The notes beneath the pieces are model-generated. The model made no database searches and was not told the DNA's origin. It was given only the letters and a program-made list of their open reading frames with translations. The translations under genes and the position numbers were made by a program. Of a stretch of 64,000 nucleotides of DNA, positions 1 to 8,957 are shown piece by piece (position 1 is the stretch's first letter; every line of letters begins with the position of its first letter). The stretch covers positions 62,001-126,000 of the forward strand of contig CAVPAM010000003.1 of assembly GCA_963701445.1 (NCBI GenBank), read 5' to 3'. Source of the DNA: CAKZLS01 sp963701445 (lineage in GTDB: Bacteria > Pseudomonadota > Alphaproteobacteria > Rhodospirillales > Defluviicoccaceae).

Positions 1-637
1 GAAACGCATATCGCCTGGGATCCGGGGGCGCTGGCGGTGGCCACCGAAATGGCCCGGCTGCTGGACGCTCCGCTGGTGGCGTCATGCGTTTCCCGTCTCG
101 TCTACGACTGCAACCGCCCGCCGGAAGCGCCCGACGCCATCGCGCTCGCGGAGCGAGGCCGTCGACATTCCGGGCAACAACGGGCTCGGCGAACGCGACC
201 GCCGGGAGCGCGTGGCCCGGTTCTACGCGCCCTTTCGCGATGCCCTGGCCGCGTGCCTCGACGCGCGGACCGATGGCGCGCGCCCGCCCGCGCTGCTGAC
301 GATCCATTCGTTCACCCCGGTCTACGCGGGGGTGAGACGCGACGTGCAGCTCGGCGTTCTCCATGACGCCGACGCCCGGTTGGCCGACGCCTTGCTCGCG
401 ACCCTGGCGGCCGATAGCACCCTGGCCATTCGCCGGAACGAGCCCTATGGTCCCCGGGACGGCGTCACCCACACACTCGCCGCGCACGCGCTGCCGCGCG
501 GGCTGCCGAACGCGATGATCGAGATCCGCAACGACCTGATCGCCTCCGCCGACGCCCAGCGGGCCATGGCGGCCTGGCTGTCGCGATGCGCCGCCGCGGC
601 CCTCGCGGCCACCGCCGCCACCAGCCGCGTGAACTGA
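1..637 (+). CDS. N-formylglutamate amidohydrolase-like hydrolase (5' partial, one frame change)
   Basis: Probable N-formylglutamate amidohydrolase family enzyme, which hydrolyses an amide on an acylated glutamate. The start lies outside the window. From base 1 frame 1 reads HIAWDPGA and then SRLVYDCNRPP; frame 2 continues with DIPGNNGLGERD, TIHSFTPVY and EIRNDLI, all typical of the family. The switch falls near 145-152: removing one base at gcgctcgcgg gives ALRSEAVDIPGN, so this is one gene with an indel. It ends 10 bp before the TRAP small permease, suggesting co-transcription. In this context it could remove a glutamyl or formyl group from a pathway intermediate (inference). Confidence 0.75.
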   Translation, partial: KRISPGIRGRWRWPPKWPGCWTLRWWRHAFPVSSTTATARRKRPTPSRSRSEAVDIPGNNGLGERDRRERVARFYAPFRDALAACLDARTDGARPPALLTIHSFTPVYAGVRRDVQLGVLHDADARLADALLATLAADSTLAIRRNEPYGPRDGVTHTLAAHALPRGLPNAMIEIRNDLIASADAQRAMAAWLSRCAAAALAATAATSRVN

Positions 638-647
638 GACGAGCCGC

Positions 648-1187
648 ATGCCGCCAGCCATCGTAAAATTCGTCCACGCCATCGACTCGCTGAACCGGCT
701 GATCGGCCGGTTCGCCATGCTGCTGGTCTTCGCGATGATCGGGATCCTGCTCTACTCGTCCATCTCCAAGACCTTCTTCCTGCCGTCCCTGTGGACGCTG
801 GAGATGGCCCAGTTCATCATGGTCGCCTACTACCTGCTCGGCGGCGGCTATTCCATGCAGCTCGATTCCCACGTGCGCATGGATCTGCTGTACGGCCGAT
901 GGTCGCCCCGGACCCGCGCCGTCGTCGACGCGGTCACCATCGTGTTTCTTCTGTTCTACCTGGTGCTCCTTCTGTACGGCGGCTTTTCGAGCACCGCGTA
1001 CGCGCTGCAATACGGCGAGGAGAGCTACTCGGCGTGGGCGCCGCGCATGGCCCCCATCAAGATCCTCATGTGCGTCGGCATCTTCCTGATGCTGCTGCAG
1101 GCGGTCGCCGTGTTCTTCAAGGACGTGGCGCGGGCGAGGGGGCGGCCCATCGACGGTCCCGGCGAAGACGGGTGGACATCCGAATGA
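648..1187 (+). CDS. dctQ: TRAP transporter small permease (DctQ-like)
   Basis: 179-residue inner-membrane protein, the small subunit of a tripartite ATP-independent periplasmic transporter. About four hydrophobic segments are visible (near residues 20-40, 55-70, 90-115 and 130-155), as usual for DctQ. Its stop overlaps the large-permease start in an ATGA (1184-1187), the translational coupling typical of dctQ-dctM. It partners the large permease and the periplasmic receptor that follow. The substrate cannot be read from this subunit. Confidence 0.93.
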   Translation: MPPAIVKFVHAIDSLNRLIGRFAMLLVFAMIGILLYSSISKTFFLPSLWTLEMAQFIMVAYYLLGGGYSMQLDSHVRMDLLYGRWSPRTRAVVDAVTIVFLLFYLVLLLYGGFSSTAYALQYGEESYSAWAPRMAPIKILMCVGIFLMLLQAVAVFFKDVARARGRPIDGPGEDGWTSE

Positions 1188-2506
1188 GCTACGAAATGAT
1201 CGCTCTTCTGATGTTCTCGTCGATGATCGTCATGCTCCTGACCGGGCAGCGCATCTTCGCGGCGATCGGGTTCGTGGCGGCGGCGTCCTCCCTGTTGCTG
1301 TGGGGCGACGGCGGGGCCGAGATCCCGTTCAGCGCCGCCATCAAGCTGATGAAGTGGTATCCGCTGCTGACGCTGCCGCTGTTCATCTACATGGGCTACG
1401 TGCTGTCGGAATCGGGGATCGCCGACGACCTGTACAAGATGTTCCACGTCTGGATGGGACCGCTCCGGGGCGGCCTCGCCATCGGCACCATCGCGCTGAT
1501 GGTCGTCATCTCGGCGATGAACGGACTGAGCGTCGCCGGAATGGCCATCGGCGCGACCATCGCGTTGCCGGAGCTGCTGCGGCGCGGCTACGACAAGATC
1601 ATGGTCACCGGCGTGATCCAGGCCGGCAGTTCGCTCGGAATCCTCGTCCCGCCCAGCGTCGTTCTGGTTCTCTACGGCATGATCGCGCGCCAGCCGGTGG
1701 GACAGCTGTGGCTGGCGGGCGTCCTTCCCGGCCTGATGATGGCGTCGCTTTTCGTGCTCTACATCGTCGTCCGGTGCAAGCTTCAGCCCCACCTCGGGCC
1801 GGCGCTGCCGGCGGAAGAGCGGAACGTCGGCTGGCCCGAAAAGCTGCGTCTGCTTCGCGCCGGCATCCTGCCCCTGGTCATCTTCTTCTCCATGACCGGG
1901 CTGTTCCTGATGGGCGTGACCAGCCTGGTGGAAAGCTCGGCGGTGGGGGCGACGGCGGCGACCGTCGCGGCGCTGGTCCGGCGGCGGCTGACATGGCATC
2001 TGATGGAGGTCGTGCTCCGCAAGACGCTGGCCATCAGTTGCATGTTCATGTGGATCATCATGGCGGCGCTCTGTTTCGGCGCCGTGTTCGACGGTCTCGG
2101 CGCCGTCCGCGCCATCGAGGGGTTGTTCGTCGACCAGCTGGGGCTGGGTCCGTGGGAAATCCTCATCATGATGCAGATCTCCTACATCGTGATGGGGATG
2201 TTCCTCGACGACACCGCCATGCTGGTCATCGTCGCGCCGCTCTATGTGCCGCTGGTGGGCAGCCTGGGTTTCGACCTGGTCTGGTACGGCGTGCTCTATA
2301 CCATCACCTGCCAGATCGCCTACATGACACCGCCCTTCGGCTACAATCTGTTCCTCATGCGCGCCATGGCGCCGCCGGAAATCACCCTGACGGACATTTA
2401 TCGGTCGATAATCCCGTTTGTCCTGGTCATGATGGTGGGGCTGGCTCTGGTGACGGCGTTTCCGCAGATTGCCATGTGGCTTCCGGACATGGTTTACAAC
2501 CGCTGA
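1184..2506 (+). CDS. dctM: TRAP transporter large permease (DctM-like)
   Basis: 440-residue ion-coupled large permease of a TRAP transporter. Start chosen at the ATG of the ATGA overlap with dctQ; the open frame runs much further upstream but only inside dctQ. The protein is hydrophobic throughout (about 11-12 helices expected) with family text such as GQRIFAAIGF, QAGSSLGILVPPSVVLVLYG and GMFLDDTAMLVIVAPLYVP. Length is usual for DctM. It moves solute captured by the receptor at 2557-3612 using a sodium or proton gradient (family knowledge). Confidence 0.95.
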   Translation: MSYEMIALLMFSSMIVMLLTGQRIFAAIGFVAAASSLLLWGDGGAEIPFSAAIKLMKWYPLLTLPLFIYMGYVLSESGIADDLYKMFHVWMGPLRGGLAIGTIALMVVISAMNGLSVAGMAIGATIALPELLRRGYDKIMVTGVIQAGSSLGILVPPSVVLVLYGMIARQPVGQLWLAGVLPGLMMASLFVLYIVVRCKLQPHLGPALPAEERNVGWPEKLRLLRAGILPLVIFFSMTGLFLMGVTSLVESSAVGATAATVAALVRRRLTWHLMEVVLRKTLAISCMFMWIIMAALCFGAVFDGLGAVRAIEGLFVDQLGLGPWEILIMMQISYIVMGMFLDDTAMLVIVAPLYVPLVGSLGFDLVWYGVLYTITCQIAYMTPPFGYNLFLMRAMAPPEITLTDIYRSIIPFVLVMMVGLALVTAFPQIAMWLPDMVYNR

Positions 2507-2556
2507 CGCCGGGGTGTGAATGACGCAATCGCAATGGGAAAAGGGAGCGACACCAC

Positions 2557-3612
2557 ATGACAAACAGGCGTGATTTCCTCAAGAAGACCGCCGTGGCCTC
2601 CGTTGCCGCCGCCGGCGCCGCCACCCTCGGCGCGCCCAATGTCCACGCCCAGTCGAAAAAGACGATCAAGTGGCGGGTGCAGACCTACGCCGGCCCGGCG
2701 CTCGCCGAGCATGTGATCAAGCCGTCCATCGACGCCTTCAACAAGGCCGCCAACGGCGAAATGGAAATCGAGCTGTACTTCGCCGATCAGTTGGTCCCGA
2801 CCGGAGAGCTGTTCCGCGCCATGCAGCGCGGCACCATCGACGCGGTCCAGAGCGACGACGATTCCATCGCGGCGCCGGTGGATATCTCCGTTTTCGGCGG
2901 GTATTTCCCGTTCGCGACCCGCTTTTCCCTCGACGTGCCGGTGCTGTTCAACCAGTGGGGCCTGAAGGAAATCTGGGAGGAGGCCTACGGCGAGGTGGAA
3001 AACGTCACCTGGCTCAGCGCCGGGGCCTGGGATCCCTGCCACTTCAACACCGTCGAGCCGATCAACAGCCTCGAGGACCTCAAGGGCAAGCGGGTGTTCA
3101 CCTTCCCGACGGCGGGCAAGTTCCTCAAGCGCTTCGGCGTGGTGCCGGTGACGCTGCCGTGGGAGGACATCGAGGTCGCCGTGCAGACCGGCGAACTGGA
3201 CGGCATCGCCTGGTCGGGCATCACCGAGGACTACACGGTGGGCTGGGCCGACGTGACCAACTACTTCCTGACCAACAACATCTCCGGCGCCTGGTGCGGC
3301 TCGTACTTCGCCAACACCGAACGCTGGGAGGCCCTGCCCGAGCACCTCAAGACCCTGTTCCGGCTCTCCATGGACAGCTCGCACTATTACCGGCAGTACT
3401 GGTACTGGGGCGGCGAGGCCAATCTCCGCGTCAACGGCACCAAGCTGAAGCTCACCACCATCCCGGACGAGGAATGGAAAACGGTGGAAGACGCCGCCGT
3501 CGAATTCTGGGACGAGATCGCCGCCCAGAGCCCGCGCAACGCCAAGGTGGTGGAGATCCTCCGCAAGTACAACGCGCTCATGCGAAAGGCGGGCCCGCCG
3601 TACCGCGCCTGA
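2557..3612 (+). CDS. dctP: TRAP transporter periplasmic substrate-binding protein (DctP/TakP-like)
   Basis: 351-residue periplasmic receptor. The N-terminus is a Tat signal (TNRRDFLKKTAVAS, hydrophobic stretch, cleavage near PNVHAQ), meaning export in folded form. An aaaaggga ribosome site lies about 9 bp before the ATG. Mid-protein text such as DLKGKRVFTFPTAGKF contains the Arg that in this family binds a carboxylate or polar group, and WSGITEDYTVGW lines the likely ligand cleft. Closest in style to the mannitol/chloroaromatic or 2-oxoacid (TakP-like) receptors, but the ligand is not determinable here. A hairpin follows immediately. Confidence 0.93.
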   Translation: MTNRRDFLKKTAVASVAAAGAATLGAPNVHAQSKKTIKWRVQTYAGPALAEHVIKPSIDAFNKAANGEMEIELYFADQLVPTGELFRAMQRGTIDAVQSDDDSIAAPVDISVFGGYFPFATRFSLDVPVLFNQWGLKEIWEEAYGEVENVTWLSAGAWDPCHFNTVEPINSLEDLKGKRVFTFPTAGKFLKRFGVVPVTLPWEDIEVAVQTGELDGIAWSGITEDYTVGWADVTNYFLTNNISGAWCGSYFANTERWEALPEHLKTLFRLSMDSSHYYRQYWYWGGEANLRVNGTKLKLTTIPDEEWKTVEDAAVEFWDEIAAQSPRNAKVVEILRKYNALMRKAGPPYRA

Positions 3613-3618
3613 GCCAAG

Positions 3619-3660
3619 GCCGCGCCGGGGGCATTGGCTCCGGCGCGGCACTCTTTCCCC
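3619..3660 (+). terminator. Putative intrinsic terminator or attenuator after dctP
   Basis: Perfect 10-bp inverted repeat gccgcgccgg (3619-3628) and ccggcgcggc (3640-3649) with an 11-nt loop, then the pyrimidine-rich actctttcccc. It sits between dctP and the ligase gene, so it may end the transporter transcript or lower read-through into the oxidation genes. Confidence 0.55.
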
Positions 3661-3689
3661 AAACGCTCGATGACGAAACGACGGATGCC

Positions 3690-5060
3690 ATGGCGGGAAA
3701 ACTGACCTTCGAAGACTTGAAACGGGCCGTCGCCGACGGCGAGATCGACACGGTCCTGGTGGTCCAGGTGGACATGCAGGGCCGCCTCATGGGCAAGCGC
3801 TTCCAGGCGGAGAACTTCCTCGAAAGCGCCTGGGAGGAAACCCACAGCTGCAACTACCTGCTCGCCACCGACATGGAAATGAACACCGTCGAGGGCTACA
3901 AGGCCACCAGTTGGGCCGCCGGATACGGCGATTACGTCATGAAGCCGGACCTCGCGACGCTGCGCCGCATTCCCTGGCTTCCCGGCACCGCCCTGGTCAT
4001 CTGCGACGTCCTCGATCACCATACCCACGAGGCCGTCCCGCATTCCCCCCGCGCCGTCCTGAAAAGGCAGATCGCCCGGCTGGAAGCCAAGGGGATGCGG
4101 CCGCTGATGGCGTCCGAGCTGGAGTTCTTCCTGTTCCGCGAGAGCTACGAGGACGCGCACAGCCAAGGGCCTACGCCGGGCTCACGCCCATCAGCGGCTA
4201 CAACGAGGACTATCACATCTTCCAGACCACCAAGGAGGAAGACGTGATGCGCGCCATCCGCACCGGATTGCAGGGCGCCGACATCCCGGTCGAGAATTCC
4301 AAGGGCGAGGCCGACGCCGGCCAGGAGGAAATCAACGTCCGCTACGCCGACGCGCTGACCATGGCCGACCGCCACGTCGATCATCAAGAACGGCTGCAAG
4401 GAAATCGCCTGGTCGAAGGGGCGCGCCCTCAGCTTCATGGCGAAATGGAGCGACACCGCCGCCGGCAGCTCCTGCCACATCCACCAGTCGCTCGCCGGCG
4501 CCGACGGCCAGCCGCTGTTTTACGACCCCGAGGCCGAACACGGCATGTCGGCGACGATGCGCCATTACCTGGCCGGGCTGCTGCGCCACTCCGGCGAGAT
4601 CACCTGTTTCCTCGCCCCCTACATCAACTCCTACAAACGCTTCACCGCGGGCCTGTTCGCGCCCACCAAGGCGGTCTGGTCCATGGACAACCGGACGGCG
4701 GGCTACCGGATCTGCGCCGCGAACACCAAGGCCGTGCGCGTCGAATGCCGGATCGGCGGCGCCGATCTGAACCCTTACCTCGCCATGGCCGCGCTGATCG
4801 CCGCCGGCCTCGACGGGATGGAAAAACGGCGTCCCCTGGAGCCCGCCTTCGTGGGCGACGCCTATGGCGGCGCCGACATACCGCCGATCCCCTCCACCCT
4901 GCGCGACGCGGCGAGCGCGCTGGACGGCTCGGAGATGCTGCGCGCCGCGTTCGGCGACGACGTCGTCGACCATTATGTCCACGCGGCGCGGTGGGAGCAG
5001 CGCGAATCCGACCGCCGCGTCACCGACTGGGACCTCGCGCGCGGCTTCGAGAGGGCTTGA
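3690..5060 (+). CDS. Glutamine-synthetase-like gamma-glutamyl-amine ligase (frame changes)
   Basis: ATP-dependent ligase of the glutamine synthetase superfamily, PuuA/GlnA3-like rather than housekeeping GS: about 456 residues with MASELEFFLFRE, NSKGEADAGQEEINVRY, GSSCHIHQSL and APYINSYKRF, the last typical of gamma-glutamylpolyamine or amine ligases. Reading goes frame 3, frame 2 from about 4165, frame 3 from about 4380. Removing one base at cacgtcgatc (about 4379) gives HVIIKNG; at 4165 two surplus C residues (or one lost base) give AHSKGYAGLTP. It lies 5 bp before the aldehyde dehydrogenase. Proposed role: gamma-glutamylation of an imported amine (inference). Confidence 0.85.
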
Positions 5061-5065
5061 CGACC

Positions 5066-6457
5066 ATGACGACACCAAACGTACTCCGCTGCGTCTCCCC
5101 CATCGACGGCTCGGTCTATGCCGAACGGCCGGTCGCCGGCGCCGAGCGGGCCGCCGGCGCGGTCGCGGCCGCCCGGAGCGCCCAGAAGGACTGGGCCGCG
5201 CGCCCCCTCGCCGAGCGCGTCCAACTGGTGCGCGCCGGCGTCGCCCGGCTCGGCGAGATGACCGGCGAGGTGGTGCCCGAGCTCGCCTGGATGATGGGCC
5301 GGCCGGTCCGCTACGGTGGCGAGCAGGGCGGCGTCCGCGAGCGGGCGACGTACATGGCCGACATCGCCGAGGCCGCCCTCGCGCCGCTGGTGGTGGAGGA
5401 CAGCGAGCGGTTCGAGCGCCGTATCCTGCGCGAGCCGCTGGGCGTGGTGTTCGTCATCGCGCCGTGGAACTACCCCTATCTCACCGCCATCAACACGGTG
5501 GCCCCGGCGCTGATCGCCGGCAACGCGGTGGTCATCAAGCACGCCACCCAGACCCTCCTGGTGGGCGAGCGCATGGTCCGCGCCTTCGTCGAGGCCGGCG
5601 TGCCCGGCGACGTGTTCGTCAACCTGTTCCTCGACCACCAAACCACCGAGAACCTGATTGCCGCCGGCTCCTTCGATTTCGTCAACTTCACCGGCTCGGT
5701 GGCCGGCGGCCGGGCGATGGAGCGGGCGGCGGCGGGCACCTTCACCGGGCTTGGCCTCGAGCTGGGCGGCAAGGATCCGGGTTACGTCATGGACGACGCC
5801 GACCTCGACGCGGCGGTGGACACGCTCATGGACGGGGCCCTGTTCAACAGCGGCCAGTGCTGCTGCGGCATCGAACGGATCTATGTCGCGGCCCCGCTGT
5901 TCGACGCCTTCGTCGAAAAATCGGTGGCGCTGGTGTCCGCCCACGTGCTCGGCAACCCGTTGGACGCGGCGACGACGCTGGGCCCCATGGCCAGCAAGCG
6001 CTTCGCCGACGAGGTCCGCGCCCAGACCGCCGAGGCCGTCGCCGCCGGCGCCACCGCCCTGATCGACCCGGGACGTTTTCCGGCGGACGACGGCGCCGCT
6101 TACCTTGCGCCGCAGATCCTGACGAACGTGACCCACGACATGCGCCTGATGCGGGACGAGAACTTCGGCCCCGTCGCCGGCATCATGAAGGTGGCGGGCG
6201 ACGACGAGGCGGTGGCGCTGATGAACGACAGCGCCTACGGCCTGACCGCGTCGCTGTGGACCCGGGATCCCGGCCGCGCGGCCGCGCTCGGCGCCCGCGT
6301 CCAGACCGGCACCGTGTTCATGAACCGCGCCGACTATCTCGATCCCGGGCTGTGCTGGACCGGCTGCAAGGACACCGGCCGGGGCGCCGCCCTGTCGTCC
6401 CTCGGCTACCTCACCCTGACCCGGCCCAAGTCATACCACCTGAAGAAAGCGATTTGA
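5066..6457 (+). CDS. Aldehyde dehydrogenase family protein
   Basis: 463-residue NAD(P)-dependent aldehyde dehydrogenase. Visible signatures are the cofactor-fold segment APWNYPYLTAINTV, NFTGSVAGGRAM, the glutamate motif GLELGGKDP and the cysteine motif FNSGQCCCGIERIY, with the catalytic Cys among the three adjacent cysteines. Length is slightly short for the superfamily (about 480) but the frame is clean. The start 5 bp after the ligase stop and the 3-bp gap to the alcohol dehydrogenase mark a tight operon. Likely oxidises the aldehyde made by the next enzyme. Confidence 0.92.
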   Translation: MTTPNVLRCVSPIDGSVYAERPVAGAERAAGAVAAARSAQKDWAARPLAERVQLVRAGVARLGEMTGEVVPELAWMMGRPVRYGGEQGGVRERATYMADIAEAALAPLVVEDSERFERRILREPLGVVFVIAPWNYPYLTAINTVAPALIAGNAVVIKHATQTLLVGERMVRAFVEAGVPGDVFVNLFLDHQTTENLIAAGSFDFVNFTGSVAGGRAMERAAAGTFTGLGLELGGKDPGYVMDDADLDAAVDTLMDGALFNSGQCCCGIERIYVAAPLFDAFVEKSVALVSAHVLGNPLDAATTLGPMASKRFADEVRAQTAEAVAAGATALIDPGRFPADDGAAYLAPQILTNVTHDMRLMRDENFGPVAGIMKVAGDDEAVALMNDSAYGLTASLWTRDPGRAAALGARVQTGTVFMNRADYLDPGLCWTGCKDTGRGAALSSLGYLTLTRPKSYHLKKAI

Positions 6458-6460
6458 TCC

Positions 6461-7607
6461 ATGAGCCCCACCGCGAACTGGAGTTACCCCACCGCCATCC
6501 GACTCGGCGCCGGGCGCGTCGCCGAACTGCCCGACGCCTGCGCCGCGGCGGGCATGTCCCGGCCGCTGCTGGTCACCGACGCCGGCCTCGCCAGCGCGCC
6601 GATCACCCAGGCGGCGCTGGACCGCCTCGACGCCGCCGGCCTCGGCCGCGCCATCTTCTCGGACGTCAGGTCCAATCCCGACGACAACAACCTCGCGGCC
6701 GGGGTCGGCGCCTTTCGCGCCGGCGGCCATGACGGCGTGGTCGCGTTCGGCGGCGGGTCGGGTCTCGACCTCGGCAAGCTGATCGCCTTCATGGCCGGCC
6801 AGACGCGACCGGTGTGGGATTTCGAGGATATCGGCGACTGGTGGACCCGCGCCGACGCCGACGGGATCGCCCCCATCGTGGCGGTGCCCACCACCGCCGG
6901 AACCGGCTCCGAGGTGGGACGGGCCGGCGTCGTCACCGACTCGTCGACCCACGTGAAGAAGGTCATCTTCCACCCCCGGATCCTGCCCCGGGTGGTGATC
7001 TGCGACCCCGAACTCACGGTCGGCATGCCGCCGGCGATCACCGCCGGCACCGGCATGGACGCCTTCGCCCACTGCCTGGAGGCCTACTGCGCGCCCTTCT
7101 ACCATCCCATGTCCACCGGCATCGCGCTGGAGGGAATGCGGCTGGTCAAGGAGAACCTGCCCCGGGTCTGCCGCGACGGCGGCGACATCGAGGCGCGGGC
7201 GCACATGATGAGCGCCGCCGCCATGGGCGCGGTCGCCTTCCAGAAGGGCCTGGGCGCCATCCACGCGCTGTCCCATCCGGTGGGCGCCGTCTACGACACC
7301 CACCACGGCACCACCAACGCGGTGGTGATGCCGGCGGTGTTGCGCTTCAACCGCCCGGCCATCGAGCCTCGCGATCGCCGCGCTCGCCGCCTATCTCGGC
7401 ATCGATGGCGGCTTCGACGGCTTCCTCGACTTCGTCCTCGCGCTGCGCGCCGAGGTCGGCATCCCCGACAAGCTCCGCGAGATGGGTGTCGGTACCGACC
7501 GCGTCGACGAGCTGGCGGCCATGGCCATCGAGGACCCCACCGCCTCCGGCAACCCGGTCAAGCTGACCCTCGACGCCGCCAGGACACTGTTCGAGGAGTG
7601 CATCTGA
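6461..7607 (+). CDS. Iron-containing alcohol dehydrogenase (one frame change)
   Basis: Group III metal-dependent alcohol dehydrogenase. Seen: GGGSGLDLGKLIAF for NAD binding, VPTTAGTGSEVGRAGV, and metal-site segments GTGMDAFAHCLEAY, GAIHALSHPVGAVYDTHHG. The frame changes from 2 to 3 at about 7366 (gagcctcgcg); removing one base gives AIEPAIAALAAYLGIDGGF and the protein then runs to MAIEDPTASGNP and the stop at 7605. Total about 381 residues, normal for the family. Paired with the aldehyde dehydrogenase it would take an alcohol to an acid. Confidence 0.88.
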
Positions 7608-7661
7608 CCGCCGAGAAGGTCGCCGCCGGCCACGCCGCCCCGCGCCCGGTTCCTTGTTGCG

Positions 7662-7853
7662 GGTCATGACACCCTATTGGCGTCAGTCGGCCACCTCGCC
7701 GAGTTTCCCGAAAGCTCCCGGGCCGGTCGGGTGCCCGGTACCCGAGAACTGGTCGCGACCCGGACGCCCTTTGTCGTCGTGTATCGCGTCGAACCCAGGG
7801 CTATCGTCATCCTGCGCATTCTGCGTGACGCACGACGGTGGCCGCCTCGATGA
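7662..7853 (+). pseudogene. ParE/RelE-family toxin remnant (N-terminus missing)
   Basis: Frame 3 encodes the C-terminal half of a ParE-type toxin: HLAEFPESSRAGRVPG, TRELVATRTPFVVVYRV and VILRILRDARRWPPR match the usual family ending. The N-terminal half is absent; upstream in the same frame only the alcohol dehydrogenase stop and low-information sequence occur, and no antitoxin is adjacent. A residual toxin fragment is the simplest reading. The rest of the 345-bp gap up to 7952 shows nothing else I can support. Confidence 0.7.
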
Positions 7854-7952
7854 CCACGATATCGGCGAATCCCGCGGGGTGGTTACTCCGGAGCGCGGCC
7901 GCCGCGCGAAAACAAGCTACTCCCGTGGCGGCGCCGGTCACTCCGCTCTCGG

Positions 7953-8258
7953 CTACTGCTGTTCCTTCTGCTGGTCCCCCGCCGCGCTCGCGTCGGCCGG
8001 TTCCACGTCGACGGTCGGCACGGTGACCGTCTCTTCTTCCATTTTCACCTTTGGTACCGGGACCTCGACCTTCTTCTCGCCCACATCGACGTCGACGGTA
8101 TCGACCTTCGCCTTCGGCAATTCGCCTTCCTTGACGTCCACGTCGACCGTCGGAAGTTCGCCGGAATCCGTCACGCGAACGTCCACCGCCCAATAGGCGA
8201 TCGCCAGCACGATCGCCCCGACGATAAGGCCGGCGATCAGATATCCTGATTTCGTCAT
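7953..8258 (-). CDS. Small single-pass membrane protein with VDV-rich tail
   Basis: 101 residues: an N-terminal membrane helix (YLIAGLIVGAIVLAIAYWAV) followed by an acidic, repetitive tail with periodic VDV/VEV units (PTVDVDVKEGELP, VDTVDVDVGEKKVEVPVP, TVTVPTVDVE) and a polar end. The alternating valine/charged pattern suggests beta structure outside or inside the inner membrane. Similar uncharacterised proteins are known from alphaproteobacteria (from memory). Function unknown. Transcribed leftward after the gene at 8373-8648, with 114 bp between them. Confidence 0.7.
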   Translation of the reverse strand: MTKSGYLIAGLIVGAIVLAIAYWAVDVRVTDSGELPTVDVDVKEGELPKAKVDTVDVDVGEKKVEVPVPKVKMEEETVTVPTVDVEPADASAAGDQQKEQQ

Positions 8259-8372
8259 CGTTTTTCCCCGCTCGGTTGTCAGTTCTCACGGGGTCAACGA
8301 TTGGAGCCGCCGATGGTTCCATGGAAATGGGCGCGCGCGGAGGGCTTCTCAAGTCCGAGCCGCTCGAGCACG

Positions 8373-8648
8373 TTATTCCGTCGCCAGCATTCCCCGAACC
8401 ATCGCCAGGAGCTCCTCGGCATAGACGAAGTTTCCCTGCTCGCAGAGATGGGCGGAAATCTCGATCATCTGCTGCACCTGCATGGATGCCTTCTCGCCGA
8501 TGTCCCGCTTCGCATAGGCATCGCGGGCATCTTCCACTCCACGAACACACGCGTCTTTCGGAGACTTGTACGTCTCGCCGCCCGCCGCGAACGCGCTCGC
8601 CGAGGCCATCGACACCGCGATCAAACAGGCCGCCATCAAGAGTTTCAT
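8373..8648 (-). CDS. Small secreted protein, unknown function
   Basis: 91 residues with a clear Sec signal peptide (KLLMAACLIAVSMASASAFA, cleavage after AFA), so the mature form is about 70 periplasmic residues. The mature part is mostly helical with two cysteines (DACVRGVEDA and HLCEQGNF) that could form a disulfide. I do not recognise the family. The start has a ggag-type ribosome site upstream (gggagaggaacc). It may share a transcript with the small membrane protein that follows it. Confidence 0.65.
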   Translation of the reverse strand: MKLLMAACLIAVSMASASAFAAGGETYKSPKDACVRGVEDARDAYAKRDIGEKASMQVQQMIEISAHLCEQGNFVYAEELLAMVRGMLATE

Positions 8649-8957
8649 GGTTCCTCTCCCAAACAGTTTTCTCCCCCGGCGTCACCGTTCCCCGCTTTCG
8701 GGGATTCGAGGGTTGCCTGAAACACTATCCGAAACGCGCCACGCGCGCCATGACCCATGCGTCGGCGGCGTCCGCGCTCCCCGGCGACCTCGCGCGGGTC
8801 TACGCTGACCATCGGACACTGCCCGGAGTGCCATACACCGATGGCCGACGGCAAAACCGACTAGGAGGTATCGCCGGGGCGGGGCGGGGCGAGGCGGGAA
8901 AAAGGGACGCTACCAACGCAGGGTGCTTGAGCATCGAGCGGCCCCGGGCGACGGGGA
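8649..8957. other. Intergenic, nothing supported
   Basis: About 310 bp between two leftward genes. It contains overlapping open frames on both strands, but none has a family motif or credible start. Probably holds the promoter for the secreted protein and the 3' end of the iminopeptidase transcript. Confidence 0.5.

Noticed and set aside
1025..2563. 512-residue leftward open frame opposite dctM
   Set aside because: His/Arg/Gln/Asp-rich composition, no family text, entirely antisense to the TRAP permease.
7807..8685. 292-residue leftward open frame spanning two small genes
   Set aside because: Out of frame with both small proteins, which have a membrane helix and a signal peptide respectively; composition is Arg/Gly-rich.
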